Notes: generated by a model not told the origin, from the letters alone. A stretch of 64,000 nt of DNA from Sphingobium jiangsuense (GCF_014196495.1 NZ_JACIDT010000001.1:372001-436000), one strand, 5' to 3'. Positions 23,865-35,091 are shown, counted from the stretch's first letter. Numbers and translations are program-made.

Positions 23865-25418
23865 ATGATCTTCGGTCGTATCAAACCGCTGGACGCCATA
23901 TTGGCGACGGCGGAAAAGAAATCCCTGCACCGATCGCTCGGCGCGTTCCAGCTCACCATGCTGGGCATCGGCGCGGTGATCGGCACCGGCATTTTCGTGC
24001 TCACCGCCGAGGCCGCGCAAAAGGCCGGACCCGGCATGATGATCAGCTTTGTCATCGCCGGTTTCGTCTGCGCTGTGGCCGCGCTCTGCTATGCCGAAAT
24101 GGCGTCGATGGTGCCGGTGTCCGGCTCCGCCTATACCTACAGCTATGCGGTGATGGGCGAGTTGATCGCGTGGATGGTCGGCTGGGCGCTGATCCTCGAA
24201 TATGCGGTGGCGGCAGGCGCCGTCTCGGTCGGCTGGTCGGGCTATATGATCGGCTATCTCGAACATGCGCTGGGCACCGACATATCGGACGCCTGGACGC
24301 GCGGGCCGTTCGACGGCGGCCTCATCAACCTGCCGGCGATGGTGATCGCCGGGCTGGTCACGCTGCTGCTGGTGCGCGGCACCAAGGAAAGCGCGACCGT
24401 GAACGCGGTGCTGGTGGCGATCAAGATCGTCGCGCTGCTCGCCTTCATCGCGCTGTCCGTGCCGGTGCTGAACATGAAGCAGTTCGATCCGTTCGCGCCG
24501 CTGGGCTTCGGCGGCATTTCGGCGGCGGCGGCCTCCATCTTCTTCGCCTATGTCGGCTTCGACGCGGTGTCGACGGCGGCGGAGGAGACCAAGAACCCGC
24601 AGCGCAACATGCCGATCGGCCTGATCGGCAGCCTCGGCATCTGCACCGTCTTCTATCTGCTCGTCTCGGCGGGCGTGATCGGCACGGTCGGCGCGCAACC
24701 ACAATTCGGGACCCATGGCGAGGCGCTGGAGCCGGGCAGCCGCGAACTCGCCGCCCAGTGCAGCGCGATCGCCGACCAGGCGGTTGTCTGCTCCAAGGAG
24801 GCGCTGGCCTGGACGCTGCGCCAGATCGGCTGGCCGCAGATCGGCAACCTCGTCGGGCTTGCCGCCATTCTCGCGCTGCCCTCGGTCATCCTGATGATGA
24901 TGTTCGGCCAGACCCGCATCTTCTTCGTGATGAGCCGCGACGGCCTGCTGCCGCAACTCTTCTCGAAGGTGCATCCGCGCTACAACACGCCGCATGTCAT
25001 CACGCTGCTGACCGGCCTGTTCGTCGCGCTGTTCTCCGCCTTCTTCCCGGTCGGGCAGCTGGCGAACATCTCCAACTCCGGCACGCTGTTCGCGTTCATG
25101 GCGGTGTCGGTCGCCGTGCTGGCGCTGCGCCGGACCGACCCGACCCGGCTGCGCCCGTTCCGCACCCCCGCCATCCTGCTGGTCGCGCCGCTGTCGATCG
25201 CGGGCTGCCTCTATCTGTTCTTCAGCCTCGACCAGAAGAGCAAGATGCTGTTCCTCGGCTGGGCGATCATCGGCCTCGCCGTCTATTTCCTCTACAGCCG
25301 CAACCGCAGCCATGTGGGCCGCGGCATCATCGACGTGCACGAGGACGACGCCGACACCCCGCCCCAACCGGTGCCGCCGCTGCCGGGCGTGCACACGCCG
25401 GGCGGCAAGGACGCCTGA
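23865..25418 (+). CDS. APC-family amino acid permease (cationic amino acid transporter type)
   Basis: The 517-residue protein has 12 or more membrane helices. The N-terminus fits the CAT/YfnA subgroup: LHRSLGAFQLTMLGIGAVIG, GTGIFVLTAEAAQKAGPG, and CYAEMASMVPVSGSAYTYSY in the first three helices, then FFAYVGFDAVSTAAEETKNP. The C-terminal cytoplasmic tail is acidic and proline-rich. Substrate, possibly cationic or branched amino acids, cannot be decided. A long untranslated stretch of about 60 nt precedes the ATG. Nothing in the neighbourhood suggests a pathway. Confidence 0.88.
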   Translation: MIFGRIKPLDAILATAEKKSLHRSLGAFQLTMLGIGAVIGTGIFVLTAEAAQKAGPGMMISFVIAGFVCAVAALCYAEMASMVPVSGSAYTYSYAVMGELIAWMVGWALILEYAVAAGAVSVGWSGYMIGYLEHALGTDISDAWTRGPFDGGLINLPAMVIAGLVTLLLVRGTKESATVNAVLVAIKIVALLAFIALSVPVLNMKQFDPFAPLGFGGISAAAASIFFAYVGFDAVSTAAEETKNPQRNMPIGLIGSLGICTVFYLLVSAGVIGTVGAQPQFGTHGEALEPGSRELAAQCSAIADQAVVCSKEALAWTLRQIGWPQIGNLVGLAAILALPSVILMMMFGQTRIFFVMSRDGLLPQLFSKVHPRYNTPHVITLLTGLFVALFSAFFPVGQLANISNSGTLFAFMAVSVAVLALRRTDPTRLRPFRTPAILLVAPLSIAGCLYLFFSLDQKSKMLFLGWAIIGLAVYFLYSRNRSHVGRGIIDVHEDDADTPPQPVPPLPGVHTPGGKDA

Positions 25419-25514
25419 ACGGATGGAGGAAGGGATGCCGGGTGGTCCGGCGTCCCTCTTCCTTTCGGGGTTCGTTGCGGCCGGTAACGGGCAATAGCTG
25501 ACCTCCGCCTTCAT

Positions 25515-25592
25515 CGTCACCCCAGCGAAGGCTGGCATCTCATGAGGCGGCGCGCGACAAGGCCTGCGACCCCAGCCTTCGCTGGGGTGACG
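25515..25592. repeat. Dispersed palindromic repeat with perfect 21-bp arms
   Basis: Left arm 25515-25535 (CGTCACCCCAGCGAAGGCTGG is 21 nt; core CACCCCAGCGAAGGC) and right arm 25572-25592 are exact inverted copies around a 36-nt spacer. It is in the 346-bp gap between the permease and an aminotransferase, where nothing else but the aminotransferase promoter is recognisable. Similar CGTCA...arms occur at 12.7 and 28.4 kb. Confidence 0.7.
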
Positions 25593-25744
25593 GTATAGGC
25601 GAAGGCCCGCCCCCCACCCTATAGCCGCCATGTCCGCATCGATCCGCAAGTCGCCCACGCCGCCCTCCGCGCCCCTGCGGCAAAGCGACCATCGACACCC
25701 CGCACGCGCCCGCCCGATCGTCTCCCCATGGCGCGGCCCGGCGC

Positions 25745-25750
25745 TATAGG
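25745..25750 (+). promoter_or_regulatory. Candidate -10 box of the aminotransferase gene
   Basis: TATAGG lies 14 nt before the ATG at 25765, with AAGGG at 25753-25757 as a possible ribosome binding site within a very short leader. No clear -35 is seen. Assigned by similarity to the his and bio promoters in this window. Confidence 0.3.
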
Positions 25751-25764
25751 CTAAGGGCGCATCC

Positions 25765-26919
25765 ATGCCTGTTCCCGTCGCGCCCTTTTACGCCATTTCG
25801 ATCAGCCGCCGCGCCCATGAGCTGAAGCAGCAGGGCCGCTCCATCATCCATATGGAGTTCGGCCAGCCCTCGACCGGCGCGCCCGCCGCCGCCATCGCCC
25901 GCGCCCATCAGGTGCTCGACAGCGACGGCATGGGCTATTGGGAAAGCCAGCCGCTGAAGGAGCGCATCGCCCGCCACTATGCGGAAAGCCATGGCGTAAG
26001 CGTGGACCCGGAACGCATCTTCCTGACCTGCGGCGCCTCGCCCGCGCTGGTCGTCGCGCTGCATTGCCTGTTCGATCCCGGCGCGCGCGTCGCGATGGCG
26101 CGGCCGGGCTATGTCGCCTATCGCAACGTCACCCGCGCGCTGCATATGGAGCCGGTCGAGCTGCCCTGCGGGCCGGACACCCATTACCAGCCGTCCGCCG
26201 CGATGATCGCCGCGATCGACCCGGCGCCCGATGGCCTCATCCTCGCCAGCCCGGCCAACCCGACCGGATCGGTGATCCCGCCCGAAGAGCTTGCCGCGAT
26301 GCTGCGCCTGTGCCGGGACCAGGCCATCCGCGTCATCTCGGACGAGATCTATCACGGCCTCAGCTATGTCGGGCCGCTGCCGACCGCGCTGTTGCTGGAT
26401 GAGGAGGCGATCGTCATCAACAGCTTTTCCAAATATTACAGCATGGCCGGGTGGCGGCTGGGCTGGGTGATCGTGCCCGACGCGCTGATCCCCAATGCCC
26501 GCGCGCTGATGGGCAATCTGTTCCTGACGCCGCCCTCGCTCGCCCAGCATGCCGCACTCGCCGCGTTCGACTGCGCGGAGGAGCTGGAGGGGCATGTCGC
26601 CAGCTATCGCCGCAACCGGGAGCTGATGCTCGACGCGCTGCCCCGGCTCGGCCTCACCCGCATCGCGCCGCCGGACGGGGCCTTCTACATCTATGCCGAC
26701 ATCGGCCATCTGACGCGCGACAGCCTGTCCTTCTGCCGCGCGCTGCTGGAGGACACCGGCGTCGTCACCGCGCCCGGCATCGATTTCGATCCGGTGGAGG
26801 GCCATCGCCACATGCGCTTCAGCTTCGCCGTCTCGACCGCCGAGGTGGAGGAGGCGATCGCCCGGATGATCCCGTGGTTCGCGCAGGCCGCGGCGGAAGC
26901 GGGGCGCGGCCCGGCGTGA
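25765..26919 (+). CDS. PLP-dependent class I/II aminotransferase
   Basis: The 384-residue fold-type I aminotransferase starts with FYAISISRRAHELKQQGRSIIHMEFGQPSTG. ASPANPTGSVIPPEEL holds the cofactor-ring Asn region, VISDEIYHGLSY the PLP-binding Asp and Tyr, and SFSKYYSMAGWRLGW the Schiff-base Lys (about residue 226). The C-terminal MRFSFA carries the substrate-carboxylate Arg. This subfamily is annotated as aspartate-like or valine-pyruvate-like; the substrate is not determined. The Phe-Tyr near the N-terminus follows the Ib subgroup. Confidence 0.85.
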   Translation: MPVPVAPFYAISISRRAHELKQQGRSIIHMEFGQPSTGAPAAAIARAHQVLDSDGMGYWESQPLKERIARHYAESHGVSVDPERIFLTCGASPALVVALHCLFDPGARVAMARPGYVAYRNVTRALHMEPVELPCGPDTHYQPSAAMIAAIDPAPDGLILASPANPTGSVIPPEELAAMLRLCRDQAIRVISDEIYHGLSYVGPLPTALLLDEEAIVINSFSKYYSMAGWRLGWVIVPDALIPNARALMGNLFLTPPSLAQHAALAAFDCAEELEGHVASYRRNRELMLDALPRLGLTRIAPPDGAFYIYADIGHLTRDSLSFCRALLEDTGVVTAPGIDFDPVEGHRHMRFSFAVSTAEVEEAIARMIPWFAQAAAEAGRGPA

Positions 26920-26956
26920 CGCATTTCTGTAACGCAACCGGGCTAGGCGCGCGGCG

Positions 26957-28333
26957 ATGACGAGCAATTACAACCGCAGACAGGTCGCCTTCGGGCTGAC
27001 CGGCATCGCCTTTGGCGGCATGGCGCTCTACGCCGGCACCATCCACGCGCTGGGCCATAAGGGCGCGTCCGCCGCCAAGGCGACGGCGAGCGGCTACGGC
27101 CCGTTGCAGGCCGACCCCGATGGCCTGCTCGACCTGCCGCGCGGCTTTTCCTACCGGGTGATTTCCGCCCATGGCGACCGGATGAACGACGGCCTCGTCG
27201 TGCCGGACAATTGCGACGGCATGGGCTGCTTCCGGCTGGACGACCGCCGCATCGCATTGGTCCGCAACCATGAATTGCGCCCCGAATCGCTGAAGGACGG
27301 CGCGGCGGGCAAGGCGGGCTTGCGGACGGGCGAGGCCTATGACCGGCTTGGCAGCGGCGCCGCGCTGCCGGGCGGCACCTCGACCATCGTGCTCGATGCG
27401 AAGAGCCTCGCGGTCGAGGATCAGTATCTCAGCCTCGCGGGCACCATCCGCAATTGCGCGGGCGGCGTCACCCCATGGGGCAGCTGGCTCAGCTGCGAGG
27501 AGGATGTGAGCCGCGCCGGACAGGACGGCCTGTCGCAGGATCATGGCTGGGTGTTCGAGGTGCCCGTCGCCCATCGCGGCCTCGCCCGGCCGGAGCCGCT
27601 GCGCGCGATGGGCCGCTTCAATCATGAGGCCGCCTGCGTCGACCCCGCGACCGGCATCGTCTACCTGACCGAGGATCGCGACGACAGCCTGCTCTACCGC
27701 TTCCTGCCCGCCGAGCGCGGGGCGCTGGCAAAGGGTGGCCGGTTGCAGGCGCTGGCGCTGACCGGCGCGCCCGCCGACACGCGCAACTGGGGCACGCTCG
27801 ATTTCACCCCCGGCACCTGGGCCACCGCGCGCTGGATTGATCTGGACGGGGTGGACAGCCCGGACGACGACCTGCGCCTGCGCGGAGCGAAGGCGGGCGC
27901 GGCGATCTTCGCGCGCGGCGAGGGCATCTGGTTCGGGCAGGGGGAATTCTATTTCTGCTGCACCAGCGGCGGCAAGGCGGGCCTCGGCCAGATCATGCGC
28001 TATCGCCCCTCCCCGGCGGAAGGACAGGCGGGCGAGGCGGATGCGCCCGGCACGCTCCAGATCTTCATCGAATCGCAGGACAGGACGATGTTCAACTATG
28101 GCGACAATCTGACCGTCGCCCCCAATGGCCATCTGATCGTCTGCGAGGATCAATATACCTCCGTGGTCGACAATCATCTGCGCGGCGTGACGCCCGACGG
28201 CCTGCTCTACACGCTGGCCCGGCTGCGCACCCAGACGGAGCTGGCCGGGGCCTGCTTCTCGCCCGACGGGTCGACGCTGTTCGTCAACCTCTACCGCCCC
28301 GGCAAGACCCTCGCGATCCGGGGGCCGTGGTAG
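26957..28333 (+). CDS. PhoX-family (DUF839) phosphatase-like protein
   Basis: The 458-residue protein starts with a Tat-like signal (SNYNRRQVAFGLTGIAFGG, twin Arg at residues 7-8) and a PhoX-type beta-propeller. Diagnostic blocks are GGVTPWGSWLSCEE, a metal-site segment, FNHEAACVDPATGIVYLTEDR, GDNLTVAPNGHLIVCEDQ and the last ACFSPDGSTLFVNL. PhoX enzymes are exported Ca2+/Fe3+-dependent alkaline phosphatases, but several DUF839 proteins have no shown activity. No Pho-box was identified upstream; a TAGGCG hexamer lies 7 nt before the ATG. Confidence 0.85.
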   Translation: MTSNYNRRQVAFGLTGIAFGGMALYAGTIHALGHKGASAAKATASGYGPLQADPDGLLDLPRGFSYRVISAHGDRMNDGLVVPDNCDGMGCFRLDDRRIALVRNHELRPESLKDGAAGKAGLRTGEAYDRLGSGAALPGGTSTIVLDAKSLAVEDQYLSLAGTIRNCAGGVTPWGSWLSCEEDVSRAGQDGLSQDHGWVFEVPVAHRGLARPEPLRAMGRFNHEAACVDPATGIVYLTEDRDDSLLYRFLPAERGALAKGGRLQALALTGAPADTRNWGTLDFTPGTWATARWIDLDGVDSPDDDLRLRGAKAGAAIFARGEGIWFGQGEFYFCCTSGGKAGLGQIMRYRPSPAEGQAGEADAPGTLQIFIESQDRTMFNYGDNLTVAPNGHLIVCEDQYTSVVDNHLRGVTPDGLLYTLARLRTQTELAGACFSPDGSTLFVNLYRPGKTLAIRGPW

Positions 28334-28368
28334 AGGGCGGTTTGGGTGGCTTTGCGATATAGTCCAAT

Positions 28369-28459
28369 CGTCATGCTGAACTTGTTTCAGCATCCATCAA
28401 GCCCCACGCTCCTCCGCTCAATCCGGTGAAATGGACCCTGAAACGAGTTCAGGGTGACG
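28369..28459. repeat. Dispersed palindromic repeat (GTCATGCTGAAC family)
   Basis: Arms at 28369-28395 and 28433-28459 pair at 22 of 27 positions. The sequence CTGAACTTGTTTCAG in the left arm is the type found repeated in many sphingomonad intergenic regions. It lies in the 208-bp gap between the PhoX-like gene and the DUF1810 gene. No gene is seen in the gap. Confidence 0.65.
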
Positions 28460-28541
28460 GTAAAGGCTAAGGTATGCCTCTACCTGCAAGCCGCCCGCTG
28501 CAAGCCATTGACCTCCAACACCATTCGGCGATGATGCCGTC

Positions 28542-28979
28542 ATGGCCTTCGCCCCCGACCTGTCCCGCTTCGTCGTCGCCCAGCAGCAATGTTGGGATCG
28601 CGTGCTGGCGGAATTGCGTGAGGGGCACAAGCGGAGCCATTGGATGTGGTTCGTCTTTCCGCAGATCGCCGGGCTGGGCCACAGCGCGACCGCGCGCCAT
28701 TATGCGATCGCCGATCTGGCCGAGGCGCGCGCCTGGCTGCGCCATCCGCTGCTCGGCGCGCGGCTCCGCGAGGCGGTGGAGGCCGTGCTGCCCTGGCAAG
28801 ACAGTCGCACGGCGGAGGCGATATTCGGCGGCGTCGACGCGATGAAGCTGCGCTCGTCGATGACCCTGTTCGAACGGGCCGCGCGGGAAGAAGGCCTTGA
28901 CCCCGCCCCCTTTGTGGCGATGCTGGAGGGCTTCCACGCGGGGGAGCGCGATCCGGCCACGCTGAGTCGGCTGGGCTGA
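28542..28979 (+). CDS. DUF1810 family protein
   Basis: The 145-residue protein matches DUF1810 throughout: DLSRFVVAQQQCWDRVLAEL, KRSHWMWFVFPQIAGLGHSA, ARHYAIADLAEARAWLRHPLLG and FGGVDAMKLRSSMTLFERAA. The family is common, soluble and without an established activity. It seems to be a single-gene unit following a palindromic repeat. ATG at 28542 is the first in-frame start before the conserved core; no good ribosome binding site is seen. Confidence 0.9.
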   Translation: MAFAPDLSRFVVAQQQCWDRVLAELREGHKRSHWMWFVFPQIAGLGHSATARHYAIADLAEARAWLRHPLLGARLREAVEAVLPWQDSRTAEAIFGGVDAMKLRSSMTLFERAAREEGLDPAPFVAMLEGFHAGERDPATLSRLG

Positions 28980-29141
28980 GTCGCGGCCTCCGCGATGGAA
29001 TGACGGCAATGGCCGGTCGTCGACTGATCGCGCGGCTTGCATCCCCTTTACGGCAGCGCGTCCGGCCTTCTGCATTGTGTTGGGCACGCCGGCGCCGAAA
29101 CGCGCCCGGCGCCCCTCGGCTTCATCACAGGAGACTGGATC

Positions 29142-29570
29142 ATGACCACCAATAGCGCATCCGCCCGTTACGAGGGCCTCGGCAAGGACGGGAAGGGCCA
29201 TATCTGGACCAAATCCGGCGTACTCGACGCCCAGCCCTATGGCTTCGGCACGCGCTTCGAGGGCGAGCCCGGCACCAACCCGGAAGAGCTGATCGCCGCC
29301 GCCCACGCCGCCTGCTTCACCATGGCGCTGTCCTTCGCGCTGGCCGGGGCCGGGCACAGCGACGGCCAGCTCGATACCGAGGCGCGGGTGACGCTGGAAA
29401 AGGATGGGGACAGCTTCACCGTCACCCGGTCCGACCTGAAGCTGACCGCCCGCGTGCCGGGCATCGACGAGGAGACGTTCGCCTCGCTCGCCTCCGGCGC
29501 CAAGGCCGGCTGCCCGATCAGCAAGCTGCTCAACTGCGAAATCTCGCTCGACTATGAGCTGAAGGACTGA
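29142..29570 (+). CDS. OsmC-type peroxidase
   Basis: The 142-residue protein is an OsmC-family thiol peroxidase of the OsmC/YhfA type. NPEELIAAAHAACFTMALSFAL carries the first catalytic Cys (about residue 58), and AKAGCPISKLLNC carries the second. Reduction of organic hydroperoxides is the expected role. AGGAGA lies 9 nt before the ATG. The neighbouring genes are unrelated, and a hairpin follows the stop at 29580. Confidence 0.9.
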   Translation: MTTNSASARYEGLGKDGKGHIWTKSGVLDAQPYGFGTRFEGEPGTNPEELIAAAHAACFTMALSFALAGAGHSDGQLDTEARVTLEKDGDSFTVTRSDLKLTARVPGIDEETFASLASGAKAGCPISKLLNCEISLDYELKD

Positions 29571-29579
29571 TTCTTTTCC

Positions 29580-29609
29580 GGGCGGAGGGCACCGCTACGC
29601 CATCCGCCC
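29580..29609 (+). terminator. Hairpin after the OsmC gene
   Basis: GGGCGGA (29580-29586) and TCCGCCC (29603-29609) form a 7-bp GC-rich stem 10 nt after the osmC stop. No T-run follows, so it is a probable but not canonical terminator. Confidence 0.5.
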
Positions 29610-29723
29610 GAACAAATCGGCCATGCCGATCAATGTGACAGAAATAATCGGCTGGATGAATTTGCGAACGATTCCTAAACACGTCCTGTACCGATCATCG
29701 CCGATCAACAGGAATTTCCGGCC

Positions 29724-29972
29724 ATGTCTACCGACCTGCTCAAGACGCTGACCTATCTTTCCGTCCACCTGACGGTCGGATTCTCGGTCGCCTATGCGCT
29801 CACCGGGTCGGTCGGGATCGCGAGCGGCATTGCGCTGGTCGAACCCTGCATCAACGCGGTCGCCTTCTTCTTCCACGAAAAGGCATGGCAGCACCATCAG
29901 GCCAGGCCCATCCGGGCGCAAGCCCAGCGGGACAGGACGTCCGCCCTGCACCACGGCCCGGCGCTGGCCTGA
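29724..29972 (+). CDS. DUF2061 family membrane protein
   Basis: The 82-residue protein has two membrane helices and the DUF2061 features TLTYLSVHLTVGFSVAYALTG and EPCINAVAFFFHEKAWQH. The family is of unknown function and often lies near metabolic or transport genes. The C-terminal 25 residues are polar. AGGAA lies about 11 nt before the ATG. It converges on the Ivy-like lipoprotein gene, the stops being 5 nt apart. Confidence 0.85.
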   Translation: MSTDLLKTLTYLSVHLTVGFSVAYALTGSVGIASGIALVEPCINAVAFFFHEKAWQHHQARPIRAQAQRDRTSALHHGPALA

Positions 29973-29977
29973 GGCTC

Positions 29978-30517
29978 CTACTCCGCCTTGGGGCAGGGCG
30001 CGGTCCGCACCTCTTCCTTGCCGCCCTTGAACCAGCGGGTCTTGCCGGGGGCGGCTTCCTCATTGACGTAGCAGATCTCGGCCGCGCCGCTGACGGCATC
30101 GATCATCGTCGTCCAGTTATGCGGCCCGCAATTATGCGCCTCGCACGCCCAGGACAAGACCCTGCCGTCCTTCTCGACTATGGGGGAGGACGGCCCCTCG
30201 GCTTCGAGCACCAGCTGACGCACCTTCGCGTCGCCGACCGCCGCCGTCACCGCCGAGACGACCGCCGGATCGTCGTTCCAGCTGTGGCCGCCCACCTTGT
30301 CGAACGGATATTTCCCGACATAGCGCGACAGGCCGGATGCGGCAGCGGCGGCATTGGCCGCGTTGGCGGCGGCCATGGCATTGTCGGCGGCCGCCTGCGC
30401 ATTGTCCGCCGCATTGGTCATATTCGACGCGGCATTTTCCGCGCCCCTGTCTCCGCCGCAAGCCGCCAGCGCCAGCATGGCGGCCAGCGCCGCCGGGGTG
30501 AACATCCTGATTGTCAT
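29978..30517 (-). CDS. Lipoprotein with Ivy-like (lysozyme inhibitor) domain
   Basis: The 179-residue protein has a lipoprotein signal (Cys20 in LAACGG). Residues about 27-60 are an Ala/Asn-rich linker of repeating AADNA, AANAA units. The C-terminal domain ends with LSWACEAHNCGPHNWTTMID, in which CEAHNC matches the C-x-x-H-[DN]-C lock loop of inhibitors of vertebrate lysozyme (Ivy). That loop blocks c-type lysozyme. The rest of the domain is too divergent to be sure. If correct, it protects peptidoglycan from host or protist lysozyme, or acts on the cell's own lytic enzymes. Confidence 0.6.
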   Translation of the reverse strand: MTIRMFTPAALAAMLALAACGGDRGAENAASNMTNAADNAQAAADNAMAAANAANAAAAASGLSRYVGKYPFDKVGGHSWNDDPAVVSAVTAAVGDAKVRQLVLEAEGPSSPIVEKDGRVLSWACEAHNCGPHNWTTMIDAVSGAAEICYVNEEAAPGKTRWFKGGKEEVRTAPCPKAE

Positions 30518-30550
30518 GATCCTCCTTCCCTTGTCCGGTGCGGCATCATC

Positions 30551-32849
<2,299 letters not shown>

Positions 32850-32914
32850 CGCAGCCTCTCCTTCCCACGATGGAGGGAGACCTGATGCGCCATGGCCCCA
32901 TCGGCCCGCGCGCC

Positions 32915-33008
32915 CGTCCACTCCCTCCGACCGTATTAGCGGTTTCAGGTTCAGCGGGTCGTGCGGCGTTACCCGCACCTCTCAGCCACATGGCTCCCCG
33001 GTGGTAGG
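32915..33008 (-). promoter_or_regulatory. TPP (thi-box) riboswitch
   Basis: Read on the minus strand, GGGGAGCC, CTGAGAGG (32985-32978) and CTGAACCTGA (32954-32945) occur in the right order and spacing, with a closing stem at the end. This is the conserved core of the TPP aptamer. It lies between the convergent-type end of eamA (33035) and the membrane protein start, so it controls the membrane protein and thiC. Confidence 0.93.
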
Positions 33009-33034
33009 CGGCAAGGATAGCGCGGCGCGCGCCG

Positions 33035-33982
33035 TCAGGGAAGCCCTATTGTCGACGCCCCGTCGTCATCGCCGCAGTGCGCACGGGACAGCGCCCGGCG
33101 CTGCGCCTGCCAGGTCATCAGGCCCGCCGCGACGATCAGCAGCGCGCCGAGCAGGGTCATCCCGTCCGGCCAGTCGCCGAAGAACAGCGTGCCCAGCACC
33201 ACCGCGCCCAGCAGCTGCACATAGGTGAACGGCGCGATCTGCCCGGCGGAAATCCGGTCCGTCGCCATGATGATGAGCGCATGGGCGCTCGTCGCGGTGA
33301 AGGCGACCGCCGCGCAGCCCAGCAGCACCAGCGGCGAGGGCAGCGAGAGATGCAGCCTTTCCACCCCGGTCAGGTGGCCGCCCAGCGCGATCGCCGAGGA
33401 GACAACCAGCGCCGACAGCGAGATCAGGAACTGGGTGTGCAGAATGTCGCCGGACCCGGCCGCCACGCGGTTCATGATGACGAACGAGGCCATGGCGAAG
33501 GCGGTGACCAGCGGCAGCAGCGCCACCCATTGCATATGCCCGACATCGGGGCGGACCACGACCACGACGCCCGCGAAGGCGAGGATCGTCGCCACCCAGG
33601 CGATGCGCGGCACCTGCTCGCCCAGCAGCAGGCGGGACAGGAAGACGATGAGGATGGGGCTGAGATACATGATGACCGTCGCCTCGGCGAGCGGCAGGAA
33701 GCCCAGCGCGACGAAGAAGGCCGCGGTCGCCACCGCCACCGCGCCGCCGCGCCCGATCTGGAGCCAGGGCCGGGGAAAGCTGCGGAAGGTCCGCGGATCA
33801 TGCCGCCAGGAGGCGACGCCGAGAACCAGCGTGCTGACGATATAGCGCCACAGGGCGATGCCGGTGCCGGGGTAGAAGGGCGCGACGCCCTTCACCACCG
33901 CATCGCCCACCGAATAGAGGCTGTAGGCGCCGATCGCCAGCGCCATGCCCGCCATCGCGCGCCGGTGCGCTTCGGCGCTCAA
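33035..33982 (-). CDS. EamA/DMT-family permease
   Basis: The 315-residue inner membrane protein has ten helices in two EamA repeats. The first contains AIGAYSLYSVGDAVVKGVAPFYPG and ALWRYIVSTLVLGVASW, with PLAEATVIMYLSPILIVFLSRLLLGEQV; the second ends TYVQLLGAVVLGTLFFGDWPDGMTLLGALLI. It is of the DMT permease type without a predictable substrate. It is separate from the RarD at 11.7 kb. The C-terminus has a short polar tail. It lies just before the riboswitch unit on the same strand, but transcripts are unlikely to be joined. Confidence 0.88.
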   Translation of the reverse strand: MSAEAHRRAMAGMALAIGAYSLYSVGDAVVKGVAPFYPGTGIALWRYIVSTLVLGVASWRHDPRTFRSFPRPWLQIGRGGAVAVATAAFFVALGFLPLAEATVIMYLSPILIVFLSRLLLGEQVPRIAWVATILAFAGVVVVVRPDVGHMQWVALLPLVTAFAMASFVIMNRVAAGSGDILHTQFLISLSALVVSSAIALGGHLTGVERLHLSLPSPLVLLGCAAVAFTATSAHALIIMATDRISAGQIAPFTYVQLLGAVVLGTLFFGDWPDGMTLLGALLIVAAGLMTWQAQRRALSRAHCGDDDGASTIGLP

Positions 33983-34116
33983 TGCCGCCGCCGGAGGTCC
34001 GGCCGTGGCCGCGCTCCGCCCTGTTCGCCTGTCATGCCCCTCGTCACGTCCCTAGCCATGCCGCCCTGCATACAGCCGCCCGCCCGCTTGGCAATGAGGA
34101 GATAGCGGTGGCGCCG

Positions 34117-35091
34117 TCAGTCGGGCCAGCGTTCGACGGTGACATGCACCATATTGCGCAGCGCGCCGACGGCCGCGCGGATTTCCCCCGTGTCGCCGCC
34201 CTGCCCGGCGATGGTGACGATCGCCGCATGGGCATGCGGGCCGACGCGCCAGACATGCAGGTCCGCGACCGTGCCGCCCTTCTCCTCGGCGATGGCCCGG
34301 ACCGCGAGCGCCAGCTCCGGCTCGGCGGTGTCGAGCAGGATCGCGGCGGTATCCTTCATCAGCCCCCAGGCCCAGCGGGCGATGACGACCGCGCCGACCA
34401 GCCCGATCAGCGGATCGAGCCACACCCAGCCGAGATAGCGCCCGGCCAGCAGCGCGACGATCGCCGCGACCGAGGTCAGCGCATCGGCCAGCACATGCAG
34501 ATAGGCCGCGCGCAGATTATTGTCGCGCGGGCCGCGTGTCCTGTCGTCCGACGCGCCGTCATGGGCGTGGTAGTGGTTATGGGAATGGCCGTGCGCATGG
34601 TCGTGGCCATGGCCATGCCCCGCATGCCCATGATCCTCCATCAGCATCCACGCGCTGACCAGATTGACGACAAGGCCGATGGCCGCCACCAGCGCCGCCT
34701 CGCCGAACCGGACAGTGCCGGGGTGCAGCAGCCGCTCGCCCGATTCGAACGCGATGCCGAGCGAGGCGATTCCCAGCATCAGCGCGGAGGCGAAGCCCGC
34801 CAGATCCCCGACCTTGCCGGTGCCGAAGGTGAAGCGCGCATCATGCGCGTGCCTGCGCGCGAAGCTGTAGGCGACCGCCGCGATTCCCAGCGCCCCGGCA
34901 TGGGTGGCCATGTGGAAGCCGTCGGCCAGCAGCGCCATCGATCCGGTCATCCAGCCCGCGACGATCTCCACCGCCATGGTCAGCACCGTCAGCACGATCA
35001 CCCAGCGGGTGCGGCGCGCATTGCGGTCATGCCCTTCGGGCAGATAGACATGATCGAAATAATGGGTGTGTTCGGGCGGCTGGCGGGTCAT
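34117..35091 (-). CDS. CDF-family cation exporter, DmeF-like
   Basis: The 324-residue cation diffusion facilitator has six membrane helices and the DmeF signatures DGFHMATHAGALGIAAVAYSFARR and FGTGKVGDLAGFASA. A histidine-rich cytoplasmic loop (GHGHDHAHGHSHNHYHAH, about residues 155-178) follows the fourth helix. LLDTAEPE and HVWRVGPHAHA belong to the C-terminal metal-binding domain. DmeF exports Co2+ and Ni2+ in relatives; ion specificity here is inferred. A promoter-like pair (35127-35100) lies just upstream. Confidence 0.85.
   Translation of the reverse strand: MTRQPPEHTHYFDHVYLPEGHDRNARRTRWVIVLTVLTMAVEIVAGWMTGSMALLADGFHMATHAGALGIAAVAYSFARRHAHDARFTFGTGKVGDLAGFASALMLGIASLGIAFESGERLLHPGTVRFGEAALVAAIGLVVNLVSAWMLMEDHGHAGHGHGHDHAHGHSHNHYHAHDGASDDRTRGPRDNNLRAAYLHVLADALTSVAAIVALLAGRYLGWVWLDPLIGLVGAVVIARWAWGLMKDTAAILLDTAEPELALAVRAIAEEKGGTVADLHVWRVGPHAHAAIVTIAGQGGDTGEIRAAVGALRNMVHVTVERWPD

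Noticed and set aside
23829-25766. 645-residue antisense frame across the amino acid permease
   Set aside because: No ribosome binding site or domain; Asp/Glu/Arg/Gln-rich shadow of the permease.
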